Below, piece by piece: positions 39,908 to 50,766 of a stretch of 64,000 bases of DNA (its first letter is position 1; each line of letters begins with the position of its first letter). Position numbers and translations under genes: made by a program. Under the pieces are notes generated by a model. It was given only the letters and a program-made list of their open reading frames with translations. It searched no databases and had not been told where the DNA came from. This DNA comes from Cyclobacteriaceae bacterium (lineage in GTDB: Bacteria; Bacteroidota; Bacteroidia; Cytophagales; Cyclobacteriaceae). The DNA lies in assembly GCA_025055435.1 (NCBI GenBank), contig JANWWN010000004.1, positions 1 through 64,000 of the forward strand, in the 5' to 3' direction.

Positions 39908-40053
39908 AGGGTTTTGGTTTATTGTTTACAAATATAAAATGAGCCTTTCAGATTACCTACTTAGCCTCGTTTGTTCTTCCAAAAAGCCATCCAAATAAAG
40001 GAGTTTTGGCCTAAAATTCAAGGCCTGTTGCTGCCATGCTTAAGGAATGACTT

Positions 40054-40806
40054 TTAAAAATGGCTTAAGAATTTTTGTATGGCTATCAGCGTATCCTTCT
40101 CCTGCTCCACAGGACCCATGTGGGCCGCGTCAGCAAGAACCTCTACCGTGGCCTTAGCACCTAAAACAACTGCCTGGTTTTGAATTAATTCGAGCGGAAT
40201 CAAAGGGTCCTTGGCCCCCGCAATATAGATCACCTTACCGTTATAACTGGCAAGAAAAGGCATTCGGTCAGGACGATCGCGCATGGCGTAGGTATAATTG
40301 ATTAGGGTTTGAGGCGAAATTCCTATGGCCTGCTCTGTCAGTTCTTTTTGTGCCATGTGCCCGGGGTCGCTAAAAAGGTTTTGAAAAAATGAGCGGACAA
40401 AAGGTTCGGTACCATGTTGACCAATGAATTCGGCCACGCGGTTTCGGTTCATTTTTCTCTCTTCGCTGTCGGGCAAAGCCGTAGAGTGAACCAGCCCTAT
40501 ACCCGATACCCGTAATGGCTCTAGCTGGGCCATTGCCAGGGCAACATAACCACCCAGGCTGTGCCCAAACAGCACCATGTTCTCAACTTTTCGTAAATCA
40601 AGTTGCTTTAGGACATGAGTTGCAACGTCATCGATGGAAAATGGCGGAGTGAGCGGATCGCTTTTTCCAAATCCGGGAAGGTCGGGAATCAATATCCTGA
40701 AACTACCGGACAGACGTTGTGCAATATTGAGCCATATCCGGTGGGTTTCGCAAAAACCATGTAGAAGAACAACCGGTTTTCCGGTACCCAAATCGCAGAT
40801 AAACAT
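40054..40806 (-). CDS. Alpha/beta hydrolase
   Basis: PVVLLHGFCETHRIW, GHSLGG nucleophile elbow, DAAHMGPVEQ. Confidence 0.92.
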   Translation of the reverse strand: MFICDLGTGKPVVLLHGFCETHRIWLNIAQRLSGSFRILIPDLPGFGKSDPLTPPFSIDDVATHVLKQLDLRKVENMVLFGHSLGGYVALAMAQLEPLRVSGIGLVHSTALPDSEERKMNRNRVAEFIGQHGTEPFVRSFFQNLFSDPGHMAQKELTEQAIGISPQTLINYTYAMRDRPDRMPFLASYNGKVIYIAGAKDPLIPLELIQNQAVVLGAKATVEVLADAAHMGPVEQEKDTLIAIQKFLSHF

Positions 40807-40807
40807 A

Positions 40808-42733
40808 CTATACTTTCACAGAAACATGTTGCAGCAGCCGGAGTACGGTGCGCTTAATACCTTCCGGATCGAATCCACACTCGGCATGAAGTTCAATTTG
40901 TTCACCATGTTCTACGACACGGTCGGGAATGCCCAACCTAACCACCTGCGCATGGTAGTTGTAATCGGCCATGAATTCCAGAATGGCGCTGCCAAATCCT
41001 CCCTGCAGACAGCCATCTTCAACCGTTACCACTTTAGCATAGCGCCCGAATACCTCATGCAATAGTTTTTCATCTAAAGGTTTAACGAAACGCATATCGT
41101 AATGACCCAGGTAAATACCCTGAGCTTCCAGCTCATTGCACACTTCGGCTGCGTAATTTCCGATGTGGCCAATGGTTAAGATGGCCAGTTCATGACCTTC
41201 GCGCAGCCTGCGTCCGGTACCGATTTCAATTTTCTCGAAAGGTTTACGCCAGTCGGGCATAACCCCCTGCCCGCGCGGATAGCGTATGGAAAAAGCTTTT
41301 TCCTTTCGCGGCAGCGATGCCGTGTACATTAGGTTGCGTAATTCCTGCTCATTCATGGGAGCAGAAACGATCATGTTGGGCAGGCACCTGAAGTAGGCCA
41401 GGTCAAACGCACCGTGATGTGTCGGACCATCGGCCCCAGCAAAGCCGGCACGGTCAAGGCAGAAATTCACCGGAAGGTTCTGTATGCAAACATCATGAAT
41501 TACCTGGTCGTACGCCCGCTGCATAAAGGTGCTGTAAATATTGCAGAAGGGAATAAGCCCTTGCGTAGCCATGCCTGCCGAAAAGGTAACGGCATGTTGC
41601 TCAGCTATACCAACATCGAAGGCGCGATCCGGAAATTCCTTCATCATGATATTCATGGAAGAGCCGCTGGGCATAGCCGGGGTAACACCTACAATTTTAT
41701 CGTTCATGCGGGCCAGTTCTACCAGTGTATGACCGAAAACGTCCTGGTACTTTGGCGGCTGAGGTGTGCTGTAAACCTTTTTATGTATTTCACCGGTAAT
41801 CTTATCGAAAGTGCCGGGAGCATGCCAGGTAGTGGCATTTCCTTTTTCTGCCGGACCGTAACCTTTACCTTTTACCGTGACACAATGCAGAATTTTAGGT
41901 CCTTTTATTTCGCGTAAATCCTGCAGGATGTTTACCAGATGGTGCACATCGTGACCATCAACCGGCCCGAAATACCGCAGGTTAAGTGATTCGAAAAAGT
42001 TGCTCTGACTAAGTAAAGCTGATTTAATTCCGTTTTCAATTTTAGAAACGATTTCCTGTGCGCTTTTGCCAAAGGTTGAAAGCTTACCCAACAGGTTCCA
42101 CACTTCGTCCTTTAGTTTGTTGTACGTGCGTGAAGTAGTGATGTCCGTAAGGTAATCTTTCAATGCCCCAACGTTAGGGTCAATGGACATGCAGTTATCG
42201 TTTAGAATAATCAGCAGGTTGGTATTGGAGACCCCTGCATTATTCAGCCCTTCGAAAGCTATACCTCCCGTAAGGGCACCATCGCCAATAACGGCAATAT
42301 GCTGGCGATCCTCCAAACCAAGATACCTGGAAGCCTGCGCCATGCCTAAAGCTGCCGAAACCGAAGTGGACGAATGTCCTACACCGAAGGTATCATAAGG
42401 ACTTTCCGAGCGCTTGGGAAATCCGGATATGCCGCGGTAAATGCGGTTTGTATGAAAAACATCACGGCGGCCGGTTAAAATCTTGTGCCCGTATGCCTGA
42501 TGGCCCACATCCCAAACCAGCAAGTCATACGGCGTCTTAAATACATAGTGAAGCGCCACCGTCAATTCAACCACACCAAGACTGGCGCCAAAGTGCCCTC
42601 CATAAACAGAAACATTATCAATGATGAATTGTCGCAACTCTTCACACACCTGAATAAGCTTATCGGGGTCGAGTTTGCGCAAATCTTCCGGAGAGTTGAT
42701 TTGCTGTAAAAGCGGACCTGGCGTAATCAGCAT
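40808..42733 (-). CDS. dxs: 1-deoxy-D-xylulose-5-phosphate synthase
   Basis: GGHFGASLGVVELTVALHYVF, VIGDGALTGGIAFEGLNNAG, DRAGFAGADGPTHHGAFD. Confidence 0.96.
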   Translation of the reverse strand: MLITPGPLLQQINSPEDLRKLDPDKLIQVCEELRQFIIDNVSVYGGHFGASLGVVELTVALHYVFKTPYDLLVWDVGHQAYGHKILTGRRDVFHTNRIYRGISGFPKRSESPYDTFGVGHSSTSVSAALGMAQASRYLGLEDRQHIAVIGDGALTGGIAFEGLNNAGVSNTNLLIILNDNCMSIDPNVGALKDYLTDITTSRTYNKLKDEVWNLLGKLSTFGKSAQEIVSKIENGIKSALLSQSNFFESLNLRYFGPVDGHDVHHLVNILQDLREIKGPKILHCVTVKGKGYGPAEKGNATTWHAPGTFDKITGEIHKKVYSTPQPPKYQDVFGHTLVELARMNDKIVGVTPAMPSGSSMNIMMKEFPDRAFDVGIAEQHAVTFSAGMATQGLIPFCNIYSTFMQRAYDQVIHDVCIQNLPVNFCLDRAGFAGADGPTHHGAFDLAYFRCLPNMIVSAPMNEQELRNLMYTASLPRKEKAFSIRYPRGQGVMPDWRKPFEKIEIGTGRRLREGHELAILTIGHIGNYAAEVCNELEAQGIYLGHYDMRFVKPLDEKLLHEVFGRYAKVVTVEDGCLQGGFGSAILEFMADYNYHAQVVRLGIPDRVVEHGEQIELHAECGFDPEGIKRTVLRLLQHVSVKV

Positions 42734-42848
42734 AGGTTAGGATTATACATCGTTAAACAAACCACGACTGTCAAGTGTTTAGTCGGGTTAGGTTACTTCA
42801 AAAGTAGGATATTTTCCCGGCACGCCGGTAATTCCCTTTATTTCTGTC

Positions 42849-42856
42849 TATTTTTG
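42849..42856 (+). promoter_or_regulatory. TATTTTTG -7-like element directly before scpA
   Basis: TATTTTTG then CGGGAAC then ATG 42864; no clear -33. Confidence 0.4.
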
Positions 42857-42863
42857 CGGGAAC

Positions 42864-43619
42864 ATGAACGCGGAAAACACCTTTGAAATCAGGCTTCCTC
42901 TATTTGAAGGGCCTTTTGATTTGCTTCTTTTCTTTATCGAGCGTGACGAGCTGGATATTTACGATATCCCCATAGCCAAGATTACCAACGATTTTCTGGA
43001 CTATCTGCATCATCTGGAAACCCTGAACATAGAAGTGGCCAGCGAATTTATACTGGTGGCTGCCACCCTGATGCGCATAAAATCGAAAATGCTTTTACCG
43101 CGACCTCAGGTTGATGAAGAAGGAAACGAAATTGACCCGCGCGAAGAGCTGGTAAAGCACCTGCTGGAATACAAAAAGTATAAATCCGTTTTGGAACAAT
43201 TCCAGAAAATGGAGGAAACCGAACTGGCCAAAGAAAAACGCGGCAACCTCTTAAAAGAAATCAAATCGCTGGCAGCAAGCAGTAATGTAGAAGCCGAATT
43301 GCAGGATGTGGACTTGTATAAGCTGATGCTGGTTTTTGAAAAAGTGCTGAAACGATACGAAGCCGAAAAGAATAAACCAGTACATCAGGTCATTCAGTAC
43401 CCTTACACTGTTGAAGGACAAAAGGAATACATTATGAACGAGGTTACCCGCAACGGCCGCGTGGCTTTTACCGACATTATTAAGACCTACAATACTCGTG
43501 TTGCCCTGATATTTAATTTTTTGGCCATACTCGAGTTGCTCGCTCTGGGCGAACTCAGCATTCACATTGGCGAAGGGTATAACAACTTCTGGATCGAGCC
43601 CGCCCAGGCAGTTGTTTAA
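42864..43619 (+). CDS. scpA: Segregation and condensation protein A
   Basis: FEIRLPLFEGPFDLLLFFIERDELDIYDIPIAKITNDFLDYL. Confidence 0.94.
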   Translation: MNAENTFEIRLPLFEGPFDLLLFFIERDELDIYDIPIAKITNDFLDYLHHLETLNIEVASEFILVAATLMRIKSKMLLPRPQVDEEGNEIDPREELVKHLLEYKKYKSVLEQFQKMEETELAKEKRGNLLKEIKSLAASSNVEAELQDVDLYKLMLVFEKVLKRYEAEKNKPVHQVIQYPYTVEGQKEYIMNEVTRNGRVAFTDIIKTYNTRVALIFNFLAILELLALGELSIHIGEGYNNFWIEPAQAVV

Positions 43620-43620
43620 A

Positions 43621-45042
43621 CTATCTGGATTCTACAGGCCGCGCGTTGTATTCATCAACCAAACCACCAGTTAATCTTACCAGATCAGTACGGCGGGCAA
43701 GCAGAGAATAGATGGCCTGATAGTTTTCAAGCGCCGCATTCTGATAGTTTTCCTGAACAATACGCAAATCAATGGCGCTGAGTGCACCGTTTTTATAGCG
43801 TTCGTAAGCCAATGCCAGATTCAGTTCGGCAGCCTGCAGTTTAACGCGGGCAATCGAAGCCAGTTGACGTAGTAAGTTGTAGTTATCGTAAGTTATCAAT
43901 AGCTCATTTTCCAACGACAGTTTTAGTTGGTCAATCGTTAGCTTACCTATTTGTTCGCGAATGCGCGCATTTTCTATGTTGCGGTTAAACTGCCCTCCGT
44001 TAAACAAGGTATAGCGCAGTGCAAAGTTGCCATATACGCCATACGAATAGCCATCGTTGGTTTGCCGTAATTGCACCACACTGTTTTGGTTACTAATGAC
44101 CGGGCTATTCACATCTCCGTTTACGTATCCAATAACCTGCGGCGGACCGATGCGGTTGCCAAAGTTGGCCGTCAGCCAATCCAATGAACCGTTTGCCCCG
44201 ACGTTCAGCGTAAACGAAGGCAGCTTGTCCGACATGGCTATTCCGGTGTTAATGCGCAACAACTCCTGATTGATGTACTGATTGCGCAGATTGGAGTTGG
44301 TACTGCTCATCTTTTTGCGCAGGTCGTCCAGCGCATAACTTTCATCGGTAAACGTGAGCGAGTCGGTAAGAATAAATTCGCGTTCGATGGGTTCGTTGAG
44401 CAGCAGGTTGAGGTTACGCAGGGCATTGATATAGATTTGTTGCTGTAACAGATAATTAGTTGAATCTGTCAGGTAGTTATTTTGCTCCTGCAGCACATCG
44501 AACGTAATGGCCCCTCCCAGCTCTTTACGCAGCTTAACATAGCCGAGGCGTTCGCGCGAAAAATCCATCACGCGCTTACGCACCTCCATGCGCTGCTTTT
44601 CCAGTAATGCCGTATAGTAGCCCAGTATGATAGACTGAATAACTCTTTCAATTACCAGGGTTGCATTGCCGTAACTCAGATTTTCCAGTTGTTCAAGCCG
44701 GCGTTTGGTAAGGCGTACCGAAAAACCATCAAATAAAACAAACTGAACATCGAGTTGCCCCGTAACATTATGCGAAATGTTCTGGCCCGGAACGGCAAAC
44801 GGGTTGGTAGGCTGCCGGTAGGTGTTGTTGTTGTTTTGGTTGCTGCTAAAATTAATTACCGGCAATGCTCCGGCCTGACCCCATACATTGTTACGGTCAG
44901 CAATATCGATTTCCAGCTTTTGAATCTGAACATCCAGATTATTCTGAAGGCCCAGTTCAATGGCACGCGATAGGCTGAGTTGCTCCTGTGCCCATAGATA
45001 ACCGGTGGACAGGAACAACAAAATCCGAATTAGTATTTTCAT
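43621..45042 (-). CDS. TolC-family outer-membrane protein of RND efflux operon
   Basis: Signal peptide; LSLSRAIELGLQNNLDVQIQKLEIDIA; located after RND adaptor and permease genes. Confidence 0.9.
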   Translation of the reverse strand: MKILIRILLFLSTGYLWAQEQLSLSRAIELGLQNNLDVQIQKLEIDIADRNNVWGQAGALPVINFSSNQNNNNTYRQPTNPFAVPGQNISHNVTGQLDVQFVLFDGFSVRLTKRRLEQLENLSYGNATLVIERVIQSIILGYYTALLEKQRMEVRKRVMDFSRERLGYVKLRKELGGAITFDVLQEQNNYLTDSTNYLLQQQIYINALRNLNLLLNEPIEREFILTDSLTFTDESYALDDLRKKMSSTNSNLRNQYINQELLRINTGIAMSDKLPSFTLNVGANGSLDWLTANFGNRIGPPQVIGYVNGDVNSPVISNQNSVVQLRQTNDGYSYGVYGNFALRYTLFNGGQFNRNIENARIREQIGKLTIDQLKLSLENELLITYDNYNLLRQLASIARVKLQAAELNLALAYERYKNGALSAIDLRIVQENYQNAALENYQAIYSLLARRTDLVRLTGGLVDEYNARPVESR

Positions 45043-45054
45043 CTATGAACTCTT

Positions 45055-48000
45055 TTAAACATCTGTTGCTGTGCGAACCGAGCGGCTGCCGAAATAGCTG
45101 TAAATAGCCGGTATAACAAACAGTGTAAGCAGGGTGCCGAATATCATCCCACCTATTACCGCTATACCCATTGAAACCCGGCTTTCTGAGCCGGCACCTA
45201 AAGCAAGTGCAATGGGCAGAATACCCAGAATGGTGGACAAGCTGGTCATGATAATTGGCCTGAAACGTGATTCAGCTGCATCGATTACAGCCTCGAACAG
45301 GTTCATACCCTGTTCCTTGCGCTGGTTAGCAAATTCCACAATCAGGATGCCGTTTTTCGTTACCAGACCGATAAGCATAATGATGCCTATCTGACTGAAA
45401 ATATTCAGTGTCTGATCAAAGTACCAAAGCGAAAACACCGCACCGGCCAGTGCCAGCGGCACGGTAAACATGATGATGAAAGGATCGCGAAAACTTTCAA
45501 ACTGACCGGCCAGTACCAGATAAATGATAGCCAATGCAATGAAAAATGCCTGATAGATGGATGAGGAGCTTTCCACGAACTGTCGTGATGCTCCGTCCAG
45601 ACTGGTGGTGTACGATTCGTCCAACACCTCATCGGCAATGCGTTCCATTTCAGCAATACCTTCACCGAGGGCTACACCTTTGGCTAACTGCGCGCTTACC
45701 TTTGCCGATGAATAGCGGTTAAACCGGTACAGTTGCGGTGGATTGCTGCTCTCATAGGTAGTTACCAGGTTATCGAGCTGAATCAATTCACCTCTGCGGT
45801 TCTTTACATATAATGTTCGCAAATCGAGTGGTTCATTGCGGTTGGCGCGTTCCACCTGGCCGATTATCTGATACTGTTTTCCGTCCATGATAAAGTAACC
45901 GAAGCGCGAGCCACTTAATCCCAATTGCAGCGTCTGGGCTATATCCATCACATTAACACCCAGCGTCCGAGCCTTTTCGCGGTCAATTACAATGTTGATT
46001 TCTGGTTTGTTGAATTTCAGGTCCAGATCAACAAATGCAAATTTGGGCGATGCCATGGCTTTCGCCATAAAGGCTGGCAGAACTTCCTTAAGCTTTTCCA
46101 GTTCGGCTGCCTGAATAACAAACTGTACGGGGAAACCACCTCTGCGGTCGCCAATGGTTTGGGCCTGGGTAAGGAAAGTACGAACTCCGGTAAACCGGCG
46201 CACTTTAGCGGTAATATCATCTACAATTTCCTGTTGTGACCTTTCGCGTTCTTCACGGTCTTTCAGAATGACCCGGACAAAACCCGAATTAACGCCTGAG
46301 CCTCCGAAACCGGGGGCTGTTACGCTAACCAGTCCCTGGTGTTCGGGCACTTCCTTCTGAACAAAAGCGGTAAGCTCACGGATGTAGCTATCCATATATT
46401 CAAAAGTAGCTCCTTCAGGTGCCTGGGCCTGAATGCGAAACTCACTGCGGTCCTCCATCGGAGCCAACTCAGAAGGAAGCCCTGATCCGATATAATAGAT
46501 GAGCGCGGCCGCCACTGCAATGATCACGAAAGCCAGCCATCGTCTTTTCATAAAAGCATGGAGCCACGAGCTGTAACCGCTGGTAAGTTTATTGAAAAAC
46601 GGTTCGGTAACGCGATACAACCAGGGTTGTTTTTCCCTGCGTTTCAGCAGGCGCGAACTCATCATGGGCGTAAGCGTAAGCGAAACAAACGATGAGATGA
46701 CCACCGCGCTGGCTACCACCATGCCGAATTCACGGAAAAGCCTTCCGGTTAATCCCTCCAGAAAAATTACCGGAAGGAAAACAGCAACCAGCGCAACTGT
46801 GGTGGATATTACCGCAAAATATATTTCAGTGGAGCCGCGCTTCGCTGCTGACTTGGGGTCTTCGCCTTCTTCAATTTTAGTGTAAATATTTTCCAACACC
46901 ACAATGGCGTCATCCACCACCAAACCTATGGCAAGCACGATACCCAGTAGAGTAAGCACGTTGATGGTGAACCCGAGAATATACATGACAAAGAAAGTAC
47001 CTATTAACGAAATGGGTATGGTTACCACGGGAATAAGTGTAGTGCGCCAGTCGCGGAGGAATAAGAAGATGATTGACAATACCAGCAGAAAAGCTATGAA
47101 AATCGTTTCGCGTACTTCGGCAATAGAAGCCAGGATGTAACGGGTGGAATCAAAACTCATTTGATAGGAGATGTCTGGCGGAAGGTCGCGTTTAATTTGC
47201 TCCAGCCGTTGATATACGCGCTGGGCAATATCGATGTTGTTTGCGCCCGGTTGCGCAATGATGGCCAGTGCTACACCCGGAACGCCGTCTCTCCGCAAAA
47301 TGGTACGTTCATTTTCCGGGTAAAGTTGGGCATATCCTACATCGCTAAACCGCACCACCTGGTCGCCACTCTCTTTAATAATAAGGTTATTGAAATCTTC
47401 AACGGTAGTAAGGCGGCCTTTTGTTCGTACCGTGAGTTCAGTGGTTTGACCCTCAACCCGTCCGGATGGCAATTCAACATTTTCGCGATTTACTGCCTGC
47501 AGCACATCGGAAGGTGAGAGTTTAAGCGAAGCCAGTTTAATGGGGTCCATCCACAGGCGCATGGAATAACGTTTTTGCCCCCAAATCTGTACGGAGCTGA
47601 TGCCGGGGATGGTTTGCAGGCGCTCTTTAAAAACATTTTCAACAATGCGCGACAGTTCGAGCGGATCGCGCTTATCGCTCATCACCGTGAAGAACATGAT
47701 GGGGCTGGAGTCGGCATCGGCTTTTTCAACAACAGGCGGATCGACATCGGGTGGAAGGCGGTTCATGGCACCGGATACTTTGTTGCGCACGTCGTTGGCC
47801 GCTGCTTCCAGGTCAACGCTCAGGTCGAACTCCACGGTAATGTTACTGCGGCCTTCCCGACTGGTTGAGGTGATATTCTTAATACCCGGTATACCGTTAA
47901 TCGCTTCTTCCAGTGGTTCGGTAATTTGGGACTCAATGATATCGGCATTGGCGCCTACGTAGGTAGTGCTTACGGTAATTACAGGCGGGTCAACGCTGGG

Positions 48001-48114
48001 AAACTCACGAACACCCAGATAGCTGAAGCCGATCACGCCAAACAATACAATAACCAGGGAGAACACGGTAGCCAGTACCGGTCGGTTGATGCTGATAGTT
48101 GAAAGACTTGCCAT
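45055..48114 (-). CDS. RND efflux transporter permease
   Basis: 1019 aa; ISINRPVLATVFSLVIVLFGVIGFSYLGVREFPSVDPP, GLVVDDAIVVLENIY. Confidence 0.96.
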   Translation of the reverse strand: MASLSTISINRPVLATVFSLVIVLFGVIGFSYLGVREFPSVDPPVITVSTTYVGANADIIESQITEPLEEAINGIPGIKNITSTSREGRSNITVEFDLSVDLEAAANDVRNKVSGAMNRLPPDVDPPVVEKADADSSPIMFFTVMSDKRDPLELSRIVENVFKERLQTIPGISSVQIWGQKRYSMRLWMDPIKLASLKLSPSDVLQAVNRENVELPSGRVEGQTTELTVRTKGRLTTVEDFNNLIIKESGDQVVRFSDVGYAQLYPENERTILRRDGVPGVALAIIAQPGANNIDIAQRVYQRLEQIKRDLPPDISYQMSFDSTRYILASIAEVRETIFIAFLLVLSIIFLFLRDWRTTLIPVVTIPISLIGTFFVMYILGFTINVLTLLGIVLAIGLVVDDAIVVLENIYTKIEEGEDPKSAAKRGSTEIYFAVISTTVALVAVFLPVIFLEGLTGRLFREFGMVVASAVVISSFVSLTLTPMMSSRLLKRREKQPWLYRVTEPFFNKLTSGYSSWLHAFMKRRWLAFVIIAVAAALIYYIGSGLPSELAPMEDRSEFRIQAQAPEGATFEYMDSYIRELTAFVQKEVPEHQGLVSVTAPGFGGSGVNSGFVRVILKDREERERSQQEIVDDITAKVRRFTGVRTFLTQAQTIGDRRGGFPVQFVIQAAELEKLKEVLPAFMAKAMASPKFAFVDLDLKFNKPEINIVIDREKARTLGVNVMDIAQTLQLGLSGSRFGYFIMDGKQYQIIGQVERANRNEPLDLRTLYVKNRRGELIQLDNLVTTYESSNPPQLYRFNRYSSAKVSAQLAKGVALGEGIAEMERIADEVLDESYTTSLDGASRQFVESSSSIYQAFFIALAIIYLVLAGQFESFRDPFIIMFTVPLALAGAVFSLWYFDQTLNIFSQIGIIMLIGLVTKNGILIVEFANQRKEQGMNLFEAVIDAAESRFRPIIMTSLSTILGILPIALALGAGSESRVSMGIAVIGGMIFGTLLTLFVIPAIYSYFGSRSVRTATDV

Positions 48115-49193
48115 TAGTTTTGTTGGTTAACAACAGTAATGCGTACCGGTGCGCCCGGTCGCAACTGCAATATGCCGGTTGTGATAACCGTATCACCCGC
48201 CTTTAACCCCGAAAGTATTTCTACTTCGCGGTCTGTGCGGATACCAATTTCAACGCGTTGTTCTTTCGCTTTACCTCCTTCGCTTACAAGCACCTTATGT
48301 CCTTGTAAATCGGGGATCAGCGCTTCGGAAGGAACAAGTAAAGCATTCTCAATGGTTTCCAATATGAGCTCTACGCGAACAAACTGGCCGGGCAGCAACA
48401 CACCATCCGGATTGTCGGCCCTGGCTCTTACCTTCAGTGTACGCGTATTCAAATCTATCTGGGGCTCTACGGCATATACTTCTCCTTCAAATGTTTTAGG
48501 GTCATTTTCAACCGTGAAGCGAATTTTTTTTCCGGCTCTCACCTGTGTACTGTAGCGACCAGGCAGATTAAATTCAATTTTTGCCGGATTAAGATTATAC
48601 AAGGTGGCCACCGTGGTGTTGGAATTGATGTAGGCGCCCTCGCTTACAAACCGGAAACCTATGGTGCCGTCAAAAGGCGCATGGATGCGCGTTTTTGCGA
48701 GTTGGGCTTCCAATAATTTAATATCGGCAATGGTTGTATTGAGCCGGTTCAATGCATTATCGTATTCTTCCTGGCTGATCGCATCTTTCTCCAGCAGTTT
48801 TCTTTGCCGGTATTCGATGTCCTGATTGAGTTTACGATTGTGCTTTTGCTTTTCAAGCTGGGCTACCAGCTCATCATCATTTATTTCCAGCAGCAGTTGG
48901 CCTTTTTTTACCTGTCGTCCTTCTTCAAAATATATTTTTGAAATCTTCCCCGATGTTTCAGCCCGAAGCTCGAGCGACTCATTGGGTAAAATGGAGCCTG
49001 TAAATAACAACCGGTTATCCAGTTTAGCCGGAGCCAAAACCACGGCGTTAACCGGAAGCGGAGGCGGTGGGCCTGTGGGTGTTGTGCCGCTTTGAGGTGC
49101 TTTATCGCGATTGCCAAACAAATTGAGCTTGGGCAGCGCGATTAAAAAAATTACAGCTGCCAGTATGCCGATAGTAATTATTGTTTTTTTCAT
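48114..49193 (-). CDS. RND efflux periplasmic adaptor subunit
   Basis: LRAETSGKISKIYFEEGRQVKKGQLLLEINDDEL; ARIHAPFDGTIGFRFVSEGAYI-type motif. Confidence 0.94.
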   Translation of the reverse strand: MKKTIITIGILAAVIFLIALPKLNLFGNRDKAPQSGTTPTGPPPPLPVNAVVLAPAKLDNRLLFTGSILPNESLELRAETSGKISKIYFEEGRQVKKGQLLLEINDDELVAQLEKQKHNRKLNQDIEYRQRKLLEKDAISQEEYDNALNRLNTTIADIKLLEAQLAKTRIHAPFDGTIGFRFVSEGAYINSNTTVATLYNLNPAKIEFNLPGRYSTQVRAGKKIRFTVENDPKTFEGEVYAVEPQIDLNTRTLKVRARADNPDGVLLPGQFVRVELILETIENALLVPSEALIPDLQGHKVLVSEGGKAKEQRVEIGIRTDREVEILSGLKAGDTVITTGILQLRPGAPVRITVVNQQN

Positions 49194-49201
49194 CAGTCAA
49201 G

Positions 49202-49816
49202 TCAAATCTGTTGGATGTTTCCGGTAAGCCACTGCTGATGCAGCGCTAAAACCTGTGGCAATACCGGATGAACGTCGTCATTTTGTATGATACATCGGGC
49301 CAGTTTTTTTGCTTCATCTTCCGGAAGCTGTCGGGCCATAATATCTCTAATCTGTTTTTCAGTTCGGAACGGGTCACGCTGTAACACCCGTCTGAGCCTT
49401 ACTTCCACAGGGGCAACCACCAGTACAGTATAGTCCAGGTTTCGGTAGGACCCCGACTCGAACAGCAGCGCTGCTTCCTTTATAATATAGGGTTTACCCA
49501 GTTGTGTCTGCAGCCAGTTTTCATAGTCGCTGGCCACAGCCGGATGCACCAGGCTGTTTAAAACCCGCAGTCGCTGCTCATCACCAAAAACCGTTTCGGC
49601 CAGATAGACGGTATTCAGCGTACCATCTTCTTTAAATGCCAAACTTCCGAATTCCTGCTTAATGCGCCCGATGAGTATTACATCTGAGGTCATTACGACT
49701 TTCGCACGGCTGTCGGCATCGTAAACAGGTATGCCCAAAGCACGGAATATGCGGCATACCGTGCTTTTACCGGACCCTATACCTCCGGTAATACCTATTT
49801 GCAGTGGGGTCATCAC
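49202..49816 (-). CDS. coaE: Dephospho-CoA kinase
   Basis: IGITGGIGSGKSTVCRIFRALGIPVYDADSRAK. Confidence 0.95.
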   Translation of the reverse strand: MMTPLQIGITGGIGSGKSTVCRIFRALGIPVYDADSRAKVVMTSDVILIGRIKQEFGSLAFKEDGTLNTVYLAETVFGDEQRLRVLNSLVHPAVASDYENWLQTQLGKPYIIKEAALLFESGSYRNLDYTVLVVAPVEVRLRRVLQRDPFRTEKQIRDIMARQLPEDEAKKLARCIIQNDDVHPVLPQVLALHQQWLTGNIQQI

Positions 49817-49818
49817 TA

Positions 49819-50760
49819 TTAAAACTTAACCGTCAATGTATCGGTTCTCATAAGCCGAACAAACGGAGGAAGATGGGTGAGGGTTGGTAAAATTTTATGT
49901 GTGCCGCGTGGAATATTTTTCAGATCTACAAATGCCTTCATACCCCGAAAGGAAACGGTATCCGCTCGTGATGCCGGCACCTGAAAACTTAAGGAAATTT
50001 TGTCTGCCTCCAGCACCGGTTTAAAACCACCAGGCAAATGAACAACCTCTATTGGCAGTTGAACGGTTACCTCGCGGGCAGGTTCAATCGGCAGATTAAC
50101 ATTAACTATCGGTGGGATGGCTGTTAATGATGGATGAGGCAGGGTTATTTCGACTGTTTCATTAAAGGAAGATCGCAGGTTGTATTCGGGGACAGCCAGC
50201 TCAAAACCCGAAGGCAAGGCAGTAAGAATTTTTTCCGGACCACTGATTACGACGGTATCCGGTTCAATCTGAACGGTGCCCGAAAGCATGTAACCCCGCG
50301 CAATGTATCGGTCGGCCGAATCCAGTTTCAGTGCAATTTTTTTATGGCCCCGAATATCCAGGTCGATGTATAGTGTATCGGTTAGCACATAATTTACCTG
50401 CAAGCCTTCCAACTGGGTGGAGAATAACGGTGACAAGGAGGCGCCAACGATTTTCTTCACTTCAGACGGACGTTCCAGCTGTATGACCAATGGAACCACT
50501 TTAAGTCCGGAGGTTTTCCAGAATAGCTCCCAACCAATTCCGGTTACGTTCAATCGAATGCGTTCGGGTAGGTCATTAACGGGAATGTATCTTTCCTGAT
50601 CGTATTCAAACTGAAGCGGGAAGTTGATGTTGGCCGAATGGGTTTTGTTAAGTGCATTAAAAAACCAGAAGAGCATGGCAGCCGTAACGCTCAGCAACAC
50701 GGCCCTCCAGTTCTTCCGGTTAAACCGCAGTACATTCAGTATCGATTGTAAAAAACCCAT
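49819..50760 (-). CDS. YbbR-like domain protein
   Basis: N-terminal TM then repeated YbbR-like segments (GTVQIEPDTVVISGPEKILTAL); next to yajC and coaE. Confidence 0.7.
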   Translation of the reverse strand: MGFLQSILNVLRFNRKNWRAVLLSVTAAMLFWFFNALNKTHSANINFPLQFEYDQERYIPVNDLPERIRLNVTGIGWELFWKTSGLKVVPLVIQLERPSEVKKIVGASLSPLFSTQLEGLQVNYVLTDTLYIDLDIRGHKKIALKLDSADRYIARGYMLSGTVQIEPDTVVISGPEKILTALPSGFELAVPEYNLRSSFNETVEITLPHPSLTAIPPIVNVNLPIEPAREVTVQLPIEVVHLPGGFKPVLEADKISLSFQVPASRADTVSFRGMKAFVDLKNIPRGTHKILPTLTHLPPFVRLMRTDTLTVKF

Positions 50761-50766
50761 GCCGGG

